Shown here: in pieces, positions 25,244 through 33,974 of the stretch
Layout: every line of letters starts with the position of its first letter
How positions within the stretch are numbered: position 1 is the first letter of the stretch
DNA from: Sulfuriroseicoccus oceanibius
Lineage (GTDB): Bacteria > Verrucomicrobiota > Verrucomicrobiia > Verrucomicrobiales > SLCJ01
Reading direction: 5' to 3'
DNA length: 64,000 nt
Assembly (NCBI RefSeq): GCF_010681825.2
Contig: NZ_CP066776.1
Span: forward strand, 1,054,001 to 1,118,000
Translations under genes and position numbers: made by a program
Notes under the pieces: model-generated
Databases searched by the model: none
The model's input: only the letters and a program-made list of their open reading frames with translations
Told to the model about the DNA's origin: nothing

Positions 25244-27440
25244 ACTCCCAATGGTGGCCTGAGACGTGACCGGTGACTCTGAGTGACTGTCCGTCGATTT
25301 CAATGATCGCCGCGCCGTGATCGCGAAGGCGGATGATTGTCGCACCGGATTGCTCCAACAGTTGATTGAGTTTCCGTTGTCTGGCGTGAGGGATGGAAAT
25401 TGGTGGTGATCGGAGGATGATCGCCTTTGGCTTGATGTAATGGAGTAGCGCCGAGGTAAGGGGAACGTCGTGGTTTGGCCAGCCGCCGACGACGATATCG
25501 GCGCGGAGTGTTTCTGGTGCGTGTGCCAGCACTGTGGCGCACGGCAGGAACCCGGCAGCGTCGAGAAGGAGGATGCGCCAGTTTCCACAGTGGACTCTGG
25601 TGATGAGTTGGCGGTCGTCCTGACGGGCGGCGGAAAATCCAGCCGGAGGGAATAGGATCTCGAGCGAGGTGTTGGGTGTCAGTGGAATGTGGTGGCCGCG
25701 GGCGAGGGGATGAGCGTCGGGCAGGGTGAGTTGTGCGATGGTGGATGCCTCGCTGACATATGTTGTCGAGCCGTCAGGTTTGGCAGGATGGGTCAATGCG
25801 TAGCCATTGTGGGTGACGCTGTCGTGGTGGACGATCCAGTTGGCGGGGGTGTTGTGACTGATCTGGGTGAGATGGCGTTGGATGGTGTAGCGCCACATGT
25901 CGGTGCGGCCGGAGCCGACCGCGAGCGGACGCTGGTCTGGTAGTTCTAGCAATGTGGAGCAGGCCGCATCGTCCAGATCATAGATGGTGAGGCGTGCGGT
26001 CTCGGGCGGATCGTGGGTGATCGTGAGGGAACCTCCAGGAAGCTGGGCGCATTGGGTTGCGACGCGTTCGGCCAGCCCGCCTAGCATGAGGTTCAGCGAT
26101 GTGAGTCCGGCTGCGATGAAATGGAGGTGGGCGATGGATGCCAGGACGGTGGCGAGCCCGCAGCTGATGATTGCGAGGGTGAGGGGCCAGAGTAAAAGGT
26201 TGCCGACGATGGATGCCGGGGTCACGAGGTTGAAGTAGTGGATGGAGAATGGCGCTGTGGCGGCGATTGCTCCAAGGGAGGCGCAGGCATTTCCTGCCAG
26301 GAATTTACTGGTAACCGTGGTTGCCCGTTGCGTGCGGGTCAGGAGCCGTTTCGGGATGAAGGGATCGTGATCAAGCGTGGAGTCGAGCTTTTGGTAAAGC
26401 GAGCTGCCTACGATCACGAGACCAAGTAGGGCGGAGAAGCTGAATTGGAATGCGGGCTGGAAAAGCAAATAGCTGTCGTTGATCAAAAGGAGCAAGGCTG
26501 CGATGCAGATGAGGTTGGTGACTCGGACCTTGCGGTCGATGAGGAAAATTGTGATGCCGATCGTTCCCATCCATGCTGCGCGCATTGCCGACGGCGGGGA
26601 GCCTACTGCCAGTGCGTAGATGAACATGGCCGGTGGTGCCAGGATCAACGAGAGCTTGAGCGGGGCTTTGAGCAGTCGGGCCGCGGTTGTGACGAGTACC
26701 CCGAGTAGGCCGACGTGGAGGCCGCTGACGGCAAACAGGTGGAACACACCCGCGTGTCTAAAGGTGGTGAGTTGGTCTGGAGTGAGGCTGGATCGGTCGC
26801 CGAGCAGCGTCGCACGCACGACTGCCGCCGCTGGTGATTGTGGGTTGCCGTGTAAGACGAGATCCTTGGTGTGGTCTCTCCAGCTTGGGGGCTTGGGTGT
26901 TGTGGGATGCAGGTTGCGGAGGTGGTGTGGAACAAGGAGTTCTGCGCGGATGCCGCGGGATCGCAGGAAGGTGCGGTGGTCGAACTCGCCGGGGTTGCGC
27001 GCAGCGGCGGGGCTCGTGAGTGTTCCCTCCAAGGTGATCGGTGATCCGTTGGCGGGGAAAGGAGACGTGCTTGTTGTGATCAGTCGCAGCGGGGCGTTGA
27101 TCGGGGCGGTGGATTCGATTTCCGAAACATCGATAACCGCCTCCGAGCGCCAGGAGTAGGTTTTACTGGAGGCGATGGTTCCGTGAATCGTCACGTGGTG
27201 CGGGTGTGCCGGCGCCTCACCGTGGACGTGGATGCGGTGGCTGTGCCAAAGGTGGGCGGCAACAACCATCAGTGCGGCGAGAGCGACGCGATGGGTGACC
27301 TTCCTCGGGCGCCGTGCGTTTCTGATTGATGGTAAATAGCAAGCTGCCAGCACTGCGAGGGTGGCCAATACAACGCCTACGGTAGGTGTGTTTGTTTGGC
27401 TGGCCGTGATGCCTGCTACTGCCGCCAGAGTGGGCAGCAA
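25173..27440 (-). CDS. comEC: ComEC/Rec2-family DNA-uptake channel protein
   Basis: A 755-residue polytopic protein of the natural-competence DNA translocation channel. It has the DUF4131-like N-terminal domain (about 50-200), then the Competence domain with the signature HLFAVSGLHVGLLG, and several helices (PPSAMRAAWMGTIG; NLLLWPLTLAII). The C-terminal beta-lactamase-like domain (from about 500) lacks a clear HxHxDH metal site and looks degenerate. The start is a TTG at 27440, inside the T-tract of an upstream terminator, so the true start may be an internal GTG about 25 codons later. A 71-base tail overlap with trmB is present. No other competence gene is in the window. Confidence 0.86.
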   Translation of the reverse strand: MLPTLAAVAGITASQTNTPTVGVVLATLAVLAACYLPSIRNARRPRKVTHRVALAALMVVAAHLWHSHRIHVHGEAPAHPHHVTIHGTIASSKTYSWRSEAVIDVSEIESTAPINAPLRLITTSTSPFPANGSPITLEGTLTSPAAARNPGEFDHRTFLRSRGIRAELLVPHHLRNLHPTTPKPPSWRDHTKDLVLHGNPQSPAAAVVRATLLGDRSSLTPDQLTTFRHAGVFHLFAVSGLHVGLLGVLVTTAARLLKAPLKLSLILAPPAMFIYALAVGSPPSAMRAAWMGTIGITIFLIDRKVRVTNLICIAALLLLINDSYLLFQPAFQFSFSALLGLVIVGSSLYQKLDSTLDHDPFIPKRLLTRTQRATTVTSKFLAGNACASLGAIAATAPFSIHYFNLVTPASIVGNLLLWPLTLAIISCGLATVLASIAHLHFIAAGLTSLNLMLGGLAERVATQCAQLPGGSLTITHDPPETARLTIYDLDDAACSTLLELPDQRPLAVGSGRTDMWRYTIQRHLTQISHNTPANWIVHHDSVTHNGYALTHPAKPDGSTTYVSEASTIAQLTLPDAHPLARGHHIPLTPNTSLEILFPPAGFSAARQDDRQLITRVHCGNWRILLLDAAGFLPCATVLAHAPETLRADIVVGGWPNHDVPLTSALLHYIKPKAIILRSPPISIPHARQRKLNQLLEQSGATIIRLRDHGAAIIEIDGQSLRVTGHVSGHHWEFNQSADASDRSSSPYPATAVQNQ

Positions 27441-27485
27441 AAAAGGAGCGCGATCCGACTGCGTGGTGAGTTGGCGTCGCGCTCC
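27439..27485 (-). terminator. Rho-independent terminator between the TPR-like gene and comEC
   Basis: On the minus strand, GGAGCGCGA (27485-27477) pairs with TCGCGCTCC (27453-27445), followed by six T residues (27444-27439). It ends transcription of the gene at 27636-28217 just before comEC, so comEC must rely on its own promoter or on read-through. Confidence 0.85.
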
Positions 27486-27635
27486 GTGGGTGATAGCGGA
27501 TCTAATGGATTGGATCCGTGTTAGAGAGGTGTGGGGAATGACCTGTGTTCAGTTGGCCGGAGGGTGACGGGGTTGTCGTCAGATGCGGTCGTTCCGGTGG
27601 ACGAAATGGAGGGCTTCGCGAGTGCGATGTGCTGG

Positions 27636-28217
27636 TTAGCTGGCGAGTTCGCGCAGCATGTGGCTGGCATTTGCGCTGTTGCGGGTCTCTGGGAACTTAT
27701 CGATGATGGACTGGAGGGTGTCTGCGGCGAGCATGCGGTTATCGAGTTCGTCTTTGGCGATCTCCACAATGCGGAAGCGGAAGTAGGCTTCGTCGTCCAT
27801 TTCCCATTCATGAGCGGCGAGAGCTGACTGGCAGGTGGCGAGTGCTCCGGAGGGATCATTGAGCTTTTCACGCTGCAGTCTGATCGCTTCCACCCATGGG
27901 GTCCTGTCGGTTGGGTCGTGGTCGGCGAGCTTGATGAATTCTTGGACCGCGGCCTTGTAATCTCCCTGCGCGACCTTGGCTCGGGCGGCGGAACCTGGGT
28001 CGGGCTCGGCTTTTTCGGGAGCGTTGTAGAACATATCGCTCACTTTTTCGCCGATTGCCGGGGCTAGCAAAAGTGCCCCGATGATCCCCATGATAGCGCC
28101 ACCGGCGATGAAAATGAGCACGCTGTAGGCATCGTTGTCCTGGTTGGTTGCAAGTGAGTAGGTGCCAAGTCCTACCAGCGCGAAGAGCGTCAGTTTGATC
28201 AAGAGGGAGGAGTTCAT
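27636..28217 (-). CDS. Membrane-anchored TPR-like protein
   Basis: A 193-residue protein with two N-terminal transmembrane helices (about 5-22 and 30-55) and a C-terminal helical domain with TPR-like pairs: AARAKVAQGDYKAAVQEFIKL, then RLQREKLNDPSGALATCQSAL and LAADTLQSIIDKFPET. TPR proteins are scaffolds; no partner is known here. A strong terminator follows on the same strand. Confidence 0.72.
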   Translation of the reverse strand: MNSSLLIKLTLFALVGLGTYSLATNQDNDAYSVLIFIAGGAIMGIIGALLLAPAIGEKVSDMFYNAPEKAEPDPGSAARAKVAQGDYKAAVQEFIKLADHDPTDRTPWVEAIRLQREKLNDPSGALATCQSALAAHEWEMDDEAYFRFRIVEIAKDELDNRMLAADTLQSIIDKFPETRNSANASHMLRELAS

Positions 28218-28450
28218 GAGGGTGGGGGTAATGGGTTGATCCTCAGAATCTAGTGTGCGCCTCAGGAGTCGTTTGGGTGGTGGTTTAATGCACGTTCTTG
28301 ATGCTGGGATGGCAAGGAAGGTAACAAAGTGGGTGCAGGTGTGGCAATCATTCCTTGAGGCGGAAATTGCAGGGATTGCCGCGAGCTTGGTGGTGCATTG
28401 CGGTGGGCTGCGTGGCCGCAGAATAATCTCGGATTTTTACAAATTTCGAC

Positions 28451-28480
28451 TTGCTTGAAGTGCGATATGGATACTATATC
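28451..28480 (+). promoter_or_regulatory. Candidate sigma70-type promoter of tRNA-Gly
   Basis: TTGCTT (28451-28456) and TATATC (28475-28480), 18 bases apart, lie 29 bases upstream of the tRNA. An alternative -10, TACTAT, starts three bases earlier. The rest of 28218-28508 shows no gene. Confidence 0.4.
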
Positions 28481-28508
28481 TAGCGTGCGCCGAAACCGAG
28501 AGGTTAAC

Positions 28509-28579
28509 GCGGGTATAGCTTAATGGTAAAGCTCCAGCCTTCCAAGCTGATTATACGGGTTCGATTCCCGTTACCCGCT
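28509..28579 (+). tRNA. tRNA-Gly (anticodon TCC)
   Basis: Acceptor stem GCGGGTA (28509-28515) pairs with TACCCGC (28572-28578), followed by discriminator T. A genomically encoded CCA follows at 28580-28582. The anticodon loop CTTCCAA gives anticodon TCC, and the T arm GGGTTCGATTCCC is canonical. The tRNA reads Gly GGA and GGG codons. Confidence 0.96.
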
Positions 28580-28621
28580 CCATTTCTGTTCCCGGGTTTG
28601 GTGTGATACCCCAAACGAATT

Positions 28622-29233
28622 ATGAAAAACTCTCGAATTTTTCTGTTGGTGGGCGCACTAATGACCGCCCCGGTAGCGCACGCTGCAAGTGCATCTGATA
28701 TCCAAGCCGCGGCTCAGGCCGACCCATCTGGCGCTGCGATGATCACGAGCGAGGCTGTGTCGAAAGAGCCGAAGAAGGCAGCAGCATTTGTTAAGGCTGC
28801 CATTGTTGGTGCGGGTCTTCAGAACAAACCAAAGTCGGTGGCGATTGTGGTGCAGGCTGCGATTGCCGCAGCGGGTGGTCAGGCCGCTGAAATCATCGCG
28901 GCTGCGTTGCAGGTCGCTCCAGGTGCTGCGGATGAGTTGAACAAATTTGTCGCCCAGGGTGGAGGCAGCCAGCAGCCTGCTAATGTTGGCGGTGGCGGCG
29001 GATCTCAGGGCGGGGGGCAAGGTGGTCCTTATATGAAGCCTAAAGGTGCTGGAACCAATGCTGTCGGTGGAGGTAACACGTTTGTGATCCCGCCTGCAAC
29101 TTCGAGCACCTCGGTGGTGGTTGAAGAAGATGGTGGTGCTGGTGATGAGGGCGGCGGATCCACTGGTGGCGGCGGAAGCTCGTCCGGTGGTGGAGGACGT
29201 CCTCCTGTTGGGACCAACGGAGGTACTCGCTAA
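28622..29233 (+). CDS. Secreted Ala/Gly-rich low-complexity protein
   Basis: A 203-residue protein with signal peptide ending THE A-H-A-A-S region (MKNSRIFLLVGALMTAPVAHA). The first half is helical and Ala-rich with repeated 'KAAAFVKAAIVGAG' and 'AAIAAAGGQAAEI' elements. The second half is Gly/Ser/Pro-rich and unordered (GGGGGSQGGGQGG). No family recognised. It may be a surface or matrix component. It stands between tRNA-Gly and the PEP-CTERM gene, with its own terminator. Confidence 0.65.
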   Translation: MKNSRIFLLVGALMTAPVAHAASASDIQAAAQADPSGAAMITSEAVSKEPKKAAAFVKAAIVGAGLQNKPKSVAIVVQAAIAAAGGQAAEIIAAALQVAPGAADELNKFVAQGGGSQQPANVGGGGGSQGGGQGGPYMKPKGAGTNAVGGGNTFVIPPATSSTSVVVEEDGGAGDEGGGSTGGGGSSSGGGGRPPVGTNGGTR

Positions 29234-29260
29234 GCGTTTCCGTTAGATAATGAATTTTAG

Positions 29261-29292
29261 ACCTGCCCGTGATTTTCGCTGGCAGGTTTTTT
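29261..29292 (+). terminator. Rho-independent terminator
   Basis: ACCTGCC / GGCAGGT stem (29261-29267, 29281-29287) with T-rich tail, 28 bases past the Gly-rich protein gene. Confidence 0.85.
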
Positions 29293-29431
29293 GTGTCCTT
29301 GGGAAGTCGGGGTGAGTGTGCGGATTTCTAAGTTTTTTCTTCCGTTGAGTCTTGATGTGGGATGCGTGGGGAGGTAGCTTTTGTTTGGCGCTCCAGCGTG
29401 GGCGCATGGCTAAACAAACAAGACATAGCAT

Positions 29432-30169
29432 ATGAAAACACTAGTATTTGCGGCGCTCGGCGCAGTGGCCGCGGCATCCGTGGCGCAGGCTGCGGTGACT
29501 CAGAATAACGAGGCGAACGATCAGATCTGGACTCAGCCTGGTTTCTCGGCTGGCGGAACCGAGCTCTATGACCAGCGCTCGCTCACCATTACCGGCAGTC
29601 AGGGTTTGACCATTGATTCGGTGCGAGTGCTTTTGGACACCTCGGGTACCTTCGATGATAGTTTGGCGATCGATATTGACGCGGACGGTACGATCGATTT
29701 CGTCGCTTCTCAGTCAGACGCTTACGCGACTACTGGCGTAAATAACTATTCGCCATGGGTCGGGGCATCTCCATACACGTTGGATATGACCATTACATCC
29801 ACCGGCACCACCATTAAAGCGTTTTGGGGCGGGGTTGAGATCAATGTTGGTGCTGTGAATGGCTTCAACAATGCATCCTCGTTCACCTTGCTCGACTGGG
29901 GGTTGATCGGAGCGGGCTCGAATGAGATTCCTACCGACAATTTCACCTCGACGTCCATGCGTCTTGGTAGCGTGAACGAGAGCGGTCCATCTGGGAACAA
30001 CATGAGCTTCAATATTGATGCAGTTGTGATCAAGGATACCTCCGGTGGTACTACCGTGTATGATCCAGATGGTGATGGCGTCCCAGCGCAGGCTGTTCCT
30101 GAGCCTGGTTCCTCGTTGTTAGTGGGTATTTCCGGTGCGATGGCATTGTTGCGTCGTCGCCGTGCCTAG
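29432..30169 (+). CDS. PEP-CTERM sorting-domain protein
   Basis: A 245-residue exported protein. Signal peptide ends at AAASVAQA. The C-terminus has the PEP-CTERM tripartite signal: VPEPGSS, then a hydrophobic helix (LLVGISGAMALL) and the basic cluster RRRRA. Exosortase (not in this window) would cleave and link it to the extracellular polysaccharide matrix. The middle is beta-rich. It precedes the surface-polysaccharide genes and has its own terminator. Confidence 0.85.
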   Translation: MKTLVFAALGAVAAASVAQAAVTQNNEANDQIWTQPGFSAGGTELYDQRSLTITGSQGLTIDSVRVLLDTSGTFDDSLAIDIDADGTIDFVASQSDAYATTGVNNYSPWVGASPYTLDMTITSTGTTIKAFWGGVEINVGAVNGFNNASSFTLLDWGLIGAGSNEIPTDNFTSTSMRLGSVNESGPSGNNMSFNIDAVVIKDTSGGTTVYDPDGDGVPAQAVPEPGSSLLVGISGAMALLRRRRA

Positions 30170-30200
30170 GCTTCTTCTTGAAGAACCCTGTTTTTGTTTG

Positions 30201-30237
30201 GCCGCTGTGTCGCGCGAGCGACGCAGCGGCTTTCTTT
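30201..30237 (+). terminator. Rho-independent terminator
   Basis: GCCGCTGTGTCGC pairs with GCGACGCAGCGGC (one G-T type mismatch inside) around a GCGA tetraloop, followed by TTTCTTT, 31 bases after the PEP-CTERM stop. Confidence 0.82.
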
Positions 30238-30343
30238 GGTCTTCAGGGGAAGTAACGGCGCGCTTTGACTTTTTTTGCTTGTCATTGGTCAGTGAATCGC
30301 CCAAAACCGCCAATCATTTACCCTCTCTACCGAGAAACACGAT

Positions 30344-31525
30344 ATGAAGAAGAACACACTAGTTATTCCGTCCCTTGTGGCACTTGCTGCGACCGCGTCG
30401 TCGGCATCGGCTCAAGGTTTGCTTGACGTTTCGCCAACCTCCGGTGAGACCGGATCGCTTCCATTGACTTTCACTGCAGGTGTTGAAACCGGCTGGGACA
30501 GCAACGTGAACAACAGCAGCAACAACGAGGTGGACTCGTTGTTCACCGCCGGCAACCTCGGCATGGAGTACTCGAGTGTTACCGAGCGCACCAGTGTTGC
30601 GTTGGGTGTGAAGGGTGGCGTGTTCTACTACTTCGACCAGGCTCCTGGTATTGACGACACGCTTTACAATGCTCGTGTGAACTTTGCGTTCAGCCACGCT
30701 GTTTCGGATCGCTTGCGTATCTCGAACCGTTCGTACTACTCGTACGAGTTTGAGCCGGACTACGTCATTGGTGAGTCGCTTTCGCGCCGCGCCGACCAGT
30801 ACAACTACGGTTACACCTCGTTCAATGTGGGCTACTCGCTGACCGAGCGTGTGTACTCGAGCACCGACCTTACCGTCAGCGGAATCACCTACGATCAGTC
30901 ATTGGTTTCGTTTTCCGAGGATCGTCTGACCTACGGTGTGGGTGAAAGCCTGCGTTATGCGGTGGACGAGAACTTCGGTCTCGACGCGACTTACCGTTGG
31001 AGCCTCACCGACTACGACAACGGTGCGGAGACCCAGTCGCACTACGCGCTGGTCGGTTTTGACTATGCGGCCGATGAGAATACAGACATCGTGGCTCGCG
31101 TGGGTGCTCAGTTCCGTCTCTCCGACGACTACGGTGACAAGACCTCGCCGTACTTCGAGGGGGCGCTTACTCACGACGTGAGCGAGGTGACCACCTTCAG
31201 CTGGCTCCACCGTTTGGGCTACGAGGAGTCCGACCTCAATGCGCTGACCACCAGCCGTTACGCTTACCGCACCAGCGCCTCGTTGAGCCGTTCGCTGACC
31301 GAGAAGCTGACTGGTAGCACTGGTCTCGTGTACTCGTACGCTGACTTTGATGGTGCGGCCTCCCGTACCGACAACTTGGTTTCCGCTCGCTTCGGTGTGA
31401 ACTACGCTCTTACCCAGGCGTTCACCGTTGGTGCGAACTACTCGTTCAACATGGTGGACTCCGACGACGCGCTGCGTGACTACGACCGTCACCGCGTGAG
31501 CCTGAACCTTGGTGCTACTTTCTAA
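30344..31525 (+). CDS. Outer-membrane beta-barrel protein next to polysaccharide genes
   Basis: A 393-residue protein with signal peptide (ends near SSASAQG) and about 16 alternating beta strands, ending in the aromatic-type C-terminal strand (R-V-S-L-N-L-G-A-T-F) expected for outer-membrane barrels. The first strand carries AGVETGWDSNVNNSSNNEVDS, seen in BBP2/'outer membrane beta-barrel' proteins in exopolysaccharide clusters (EpsL-like). It probably forms the outer-membrane channel for the polysaccharide (inference). It has its own terminator and lies just before the Wzc-like kinase. Confidence 0.78.
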   Translation: MKKNTLVIPSLVALAATASSASAQGLLDVSPTSGETGSLPLTFTAGVETGWDSNVNNSSNNEVDSLFTAGNLGMEYSSVTERTSVALGVKGGVFYYFDQAPGIDDTLYNARVNFAFSHAVSDRLRISNRSYYSYEFEPDYVIGESLSRRADQYNYGYTSFNVGYSLTERVYSSTDLTVSGITYDQSLVSFSEDRLTYGVGESLRYAVDENFGLDATYRWSLTDYDNGAETQSHYALVGFDYAADENTDIVARVGAQFRLSDDYGDKTSPYFEGALTHDVSEVTTFSWLHRLGYEESDLNALTTSRYAYRTSASLSRSLTEKLTGSTGLVYSYADFDGAASRTDNLVSARFGVNYALTQAFTVGANYSFNMVDSDDALRDYDRHRVSLNLGATF

Positions 31526-31584
31526 AGTGCTGAGATTCAGGATGATTGGCCGGCCATCATGGTGCGGTTGATTGCTTGATTTCA

Positions 31585-31620
31585 ACGCCCCTCGAACCGC
31601 TTGTTCGAGGGGCGTTTTTA
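31585..31620 (+). terminator. Rho-independent terminator
   Basis: ACGCCCCTCGAA / TTCGAGGGGCGT stem (12 bp, 31585-31596 and 31604-31615) with T-tail, 59 bases past the beta-barrel gene. Confidence 0.88.
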
Positions 31621-31743
31621 TTTGCTTTGTGGAGGGCTGAATGGGAGTGAATTTCCCCTCCGTTTTAGTTGAGATTTTTCCTCGCGCTCGTTTGGCATCT
31701 GTCGATAATCTGCGCGACTACGACCATCCCGTGACCCTTTCCT

Positions 31744-33939
31744 ATGGCGAACCCTCCTTACTTTAATCCCAACCGTTTTCAGCAGAATAGCCAAGAGTCC
31801 GGCCCTCAAGTCGGGGATTACTGGCAGGTGATAAGGAACCGCTATGAGGTGATTCTGCTGTCGCTGCTGCTGGTGTTGATCACCGCAGGCTTCATCACTG
31901 TAATGATGGAGGAGAAGTACGAGTCGACGGTGGTGGTTCAGTTGACGGATATCTCGCAGATGGGCGGGGATCTGACGAATACGTTGACCGAAGGTCAGAA
32001 GATGTTCGCATCGCGCAACTTCATCGCCAACCAGTTTGAGCGGATGACCTCGCAGCAGGTGTTGCAGCGTGTGGTGCGCGACGAGGATCTGGTGCAGAAG
32101 TGGGCGCTGACCGATGAGAATCAGGCGATCGCGAAACTGCGGGATTCGGTCGAGACGGAGAACCGCCGAGGAACCGACATCGTGGAGATCCGGGTGCGCG
32201 ACACTGATGCGGATCTGGCGGCTCAAATAGCCAACTCGCTCTACCGTGCGTATGCCGAGGCGTTGGACGACGAGGTGAATTTGATCAACGCGCAGTCTAC
32301 TGGTGACTTGGACGCGCAGTTGGACGAGCAATCAGAGAAGGTGAGCGAGGCGCGCATCAAGATGCACAATGCGATGCGTGAGCTCAAGGTGATCGATGTG
32401 GGTAAGGGCTTCTATTACTCGGATGAAGTGGTGACTCCGGAGGACCGCATCATCCAGACGGGTCAGGAGCGCTTGGCCACTCTGGAGTATGAGATTTCCG
32501 GTATGAAGTCGCAGCTCGAAGGGTTGCAGGGCTTGGAAGGTACCGATTTGATCCGTAAAGCGGCGATGCTGGGGATCGAGGATCAGACGATCCAGCGATA
32601 CTATCCGATGTTCAACGACCTCCTGCTTGAGGAGCAGCAGGCCTTGGAGAGTGGCTTGGGAGCGAACCATCCGACGGTGCGTGCAATCCGTACCCAGCTT
32701 GACAGCTTGCGTGGATTGTTGATGGAAGCGGTGAGCGACGTGCGGGGGGCTCTTGAGATTCAGATCACCCAGCTGGAGAAGCGCCTTGCCGAGGCAGAGG
32801 AGAGCGAGGATGAGAAGGTGGAAGAGTACATTGCCGGTGCGTTGGACAATGCGGAGTACGAGCACTATCGCGAGGAGTACCGTACCGAGAAGGAGCTTCT
32901 CAAGGCGCTCACCATGAGCACCTACACCAAGAAGATTGAGGAGAACAAAGCGTTGCGCCCGGTGTCGGTGCTCGACAAGGCGGTAGCAGGGGACTTCCCG
33001 GTGACGCCGAACAAACCTCTTAACCTGATTTTGGGCTCGGTGCTCGGACTGGCGTTTGGTCTGGGTATTGCGTTTGCGCTGGAGTTCATGGACACCAGTG
33101 TGAAGACGATCGATGACGTTGAGCGCTATCTCAACGTGCCTGTGTTGGCAGTGATTCCGAAGGACGTGGGTGTGCTGCACCGCGAAGGGGGAATGAGCCC
33201 GGATGCGGAGGCATACCGGATCTTGCGGACCAATATTGAGTTCAACCGTCGCTCGGCGGACGCGAACTCGATCACGATGGTTTCAGGAGGCGCGGGTGAG
33301 GGCAAATCGACCACGCTGGTGAACCTGGCTTATGTGTGTGCCCAGGGCGGGTACAATACATTGATCATCGATGGTGACTTGCGCCGCCCGACTTTGCACG
33401 GGCACTTTGACACCTCGAACTCGGTGGGGCTGACCAACTATCTGACGACCAACATGCCGTTGGAAGAGGTGATCCTTCAGACGCCGATCGAGAACTTGTA
33501 CTTCATGCCGAGTGGAATCCTGCCGGCGGATGCTGCTGGAATTTTGAACTCACGCCGCATGTCCGAGTTGATCCAGGATGTGAAGAGCCGCTTCGATTTG
33601 GTCTTGGTTGACTCGCCACCGATTCTTGGTGTGAGTGACGCGTCGGTGCTTTGTTCCGAGGTGGATATGACGGTGGTGGTGATCCAACACCGCAAGTTGC
33701 CGCGCAACATGCTGCAGCGGGTGAAGAAGGCTGTGGAGTCGGTTGGTGGGACCTTGCTCGGTGTGGTGCTCAACAACGTGGATGTACGCTCGGATAGTCA
33801 GTATCAGTACTACACCAGCTACTACACATACTATGCGAGTGGCGACGACCAGGCGGCGAAGCCGAAGAAGCGAGGGAAGAAGGAAGTTTCCTCGTCTGTC
33901 GGTGGTGGCGATGTTAAGCTCGGCGACGACGTGTACTAA
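31744..33939 (+). CDS. Polysaccharide co-polymerase / tyrosine autokinase (Wzc-like BY-kinase)
   Basis: A 731-residue inner-membrane protein controlling chain length and export of surface polysaccharide. Wzz domain with first helix near residues 38-56 (VILLSLLLVLITAGFI), long periplasmic coiled coil, then GNVR-like region and second helix (LILGSVLGLAFGLGIAFALE, about 425-445). The cytoplasmic BY-kinase has Walker A GGAGEGKSTT (about 515), A' DGDLRRPTLHG, and Walker B LVLVDSPP (about 620). The C-terminal tail is a Tyr cluster (SQYQYYTSYYTYY) that is autophosphorylated in this family, so regulation by tyrosine phosphorylation is likely. It is followed 35 bases later by the SLBB export protein. 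Confidence 0.92.
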   Translation: MANPPYFNPNRFQQNSQESGPQVGDYWQVIRNRYEVILLSLLLVLITAGFITVMMEEKYESTVVVQLTDISQMGGDLTNTLTEGQKMFASRNFIANQFERMTSQQVLQRVVRDEDLVQKWALTDENQAIAKLRDSVETENRRGTDIVEIRVRDTDADLAAQIANSLYRAYAEALDDEVNLINAQSTGDLDAQLDEQSEKVSEARIKMHNAMRELKVIDVGKGFYYSDEVVTPEDRIIQTGQERLATLEYEISGMKSQLEGLQGLEGTDLIRKAAMLGIEDQTIQRYYPMFNDLLLEEQQALESGLGANHPTVRAIRTQLDSLRGLLMEAVSDVRGALEIQITQLEKRLAEAEESEDEKVEEYIAGALDNAEYEHYREEYRTEKELLKALTMSTYTKKIEENKALRPVSVLDKAVAGDFPVTPNKPLNLILGSVLGLAFGLGIAFALEFMDTSVKTIDDVERYLNVPVLAVIPKDVGVLHREGGMSPDAEAYRILRTNIEFNRRSADANSITMVSGGAGEGKSTTLVNLAYVCAQGGYNTLIIDGDLRRPTLHGHFDTSNSVGLTNYLTTNMPLEEVILQTPIENLYFMPSGILPADAAGILNSRRMSELIQDVKSRFDLVLVDSPPILGVSDASVLCSEVDMTVVVIQHRKLPRNMLQRVKKAVESVGGTLLGVVLNNVDVRSDSQYQYYTSYYTYYASGDDQAAKPKKRGKKEVSSSVGGGDVKLGDDVY

Positions 33940-33974
33940 TTGGCGGGATCGATTGATCCGCTGGAACCCTTTTG

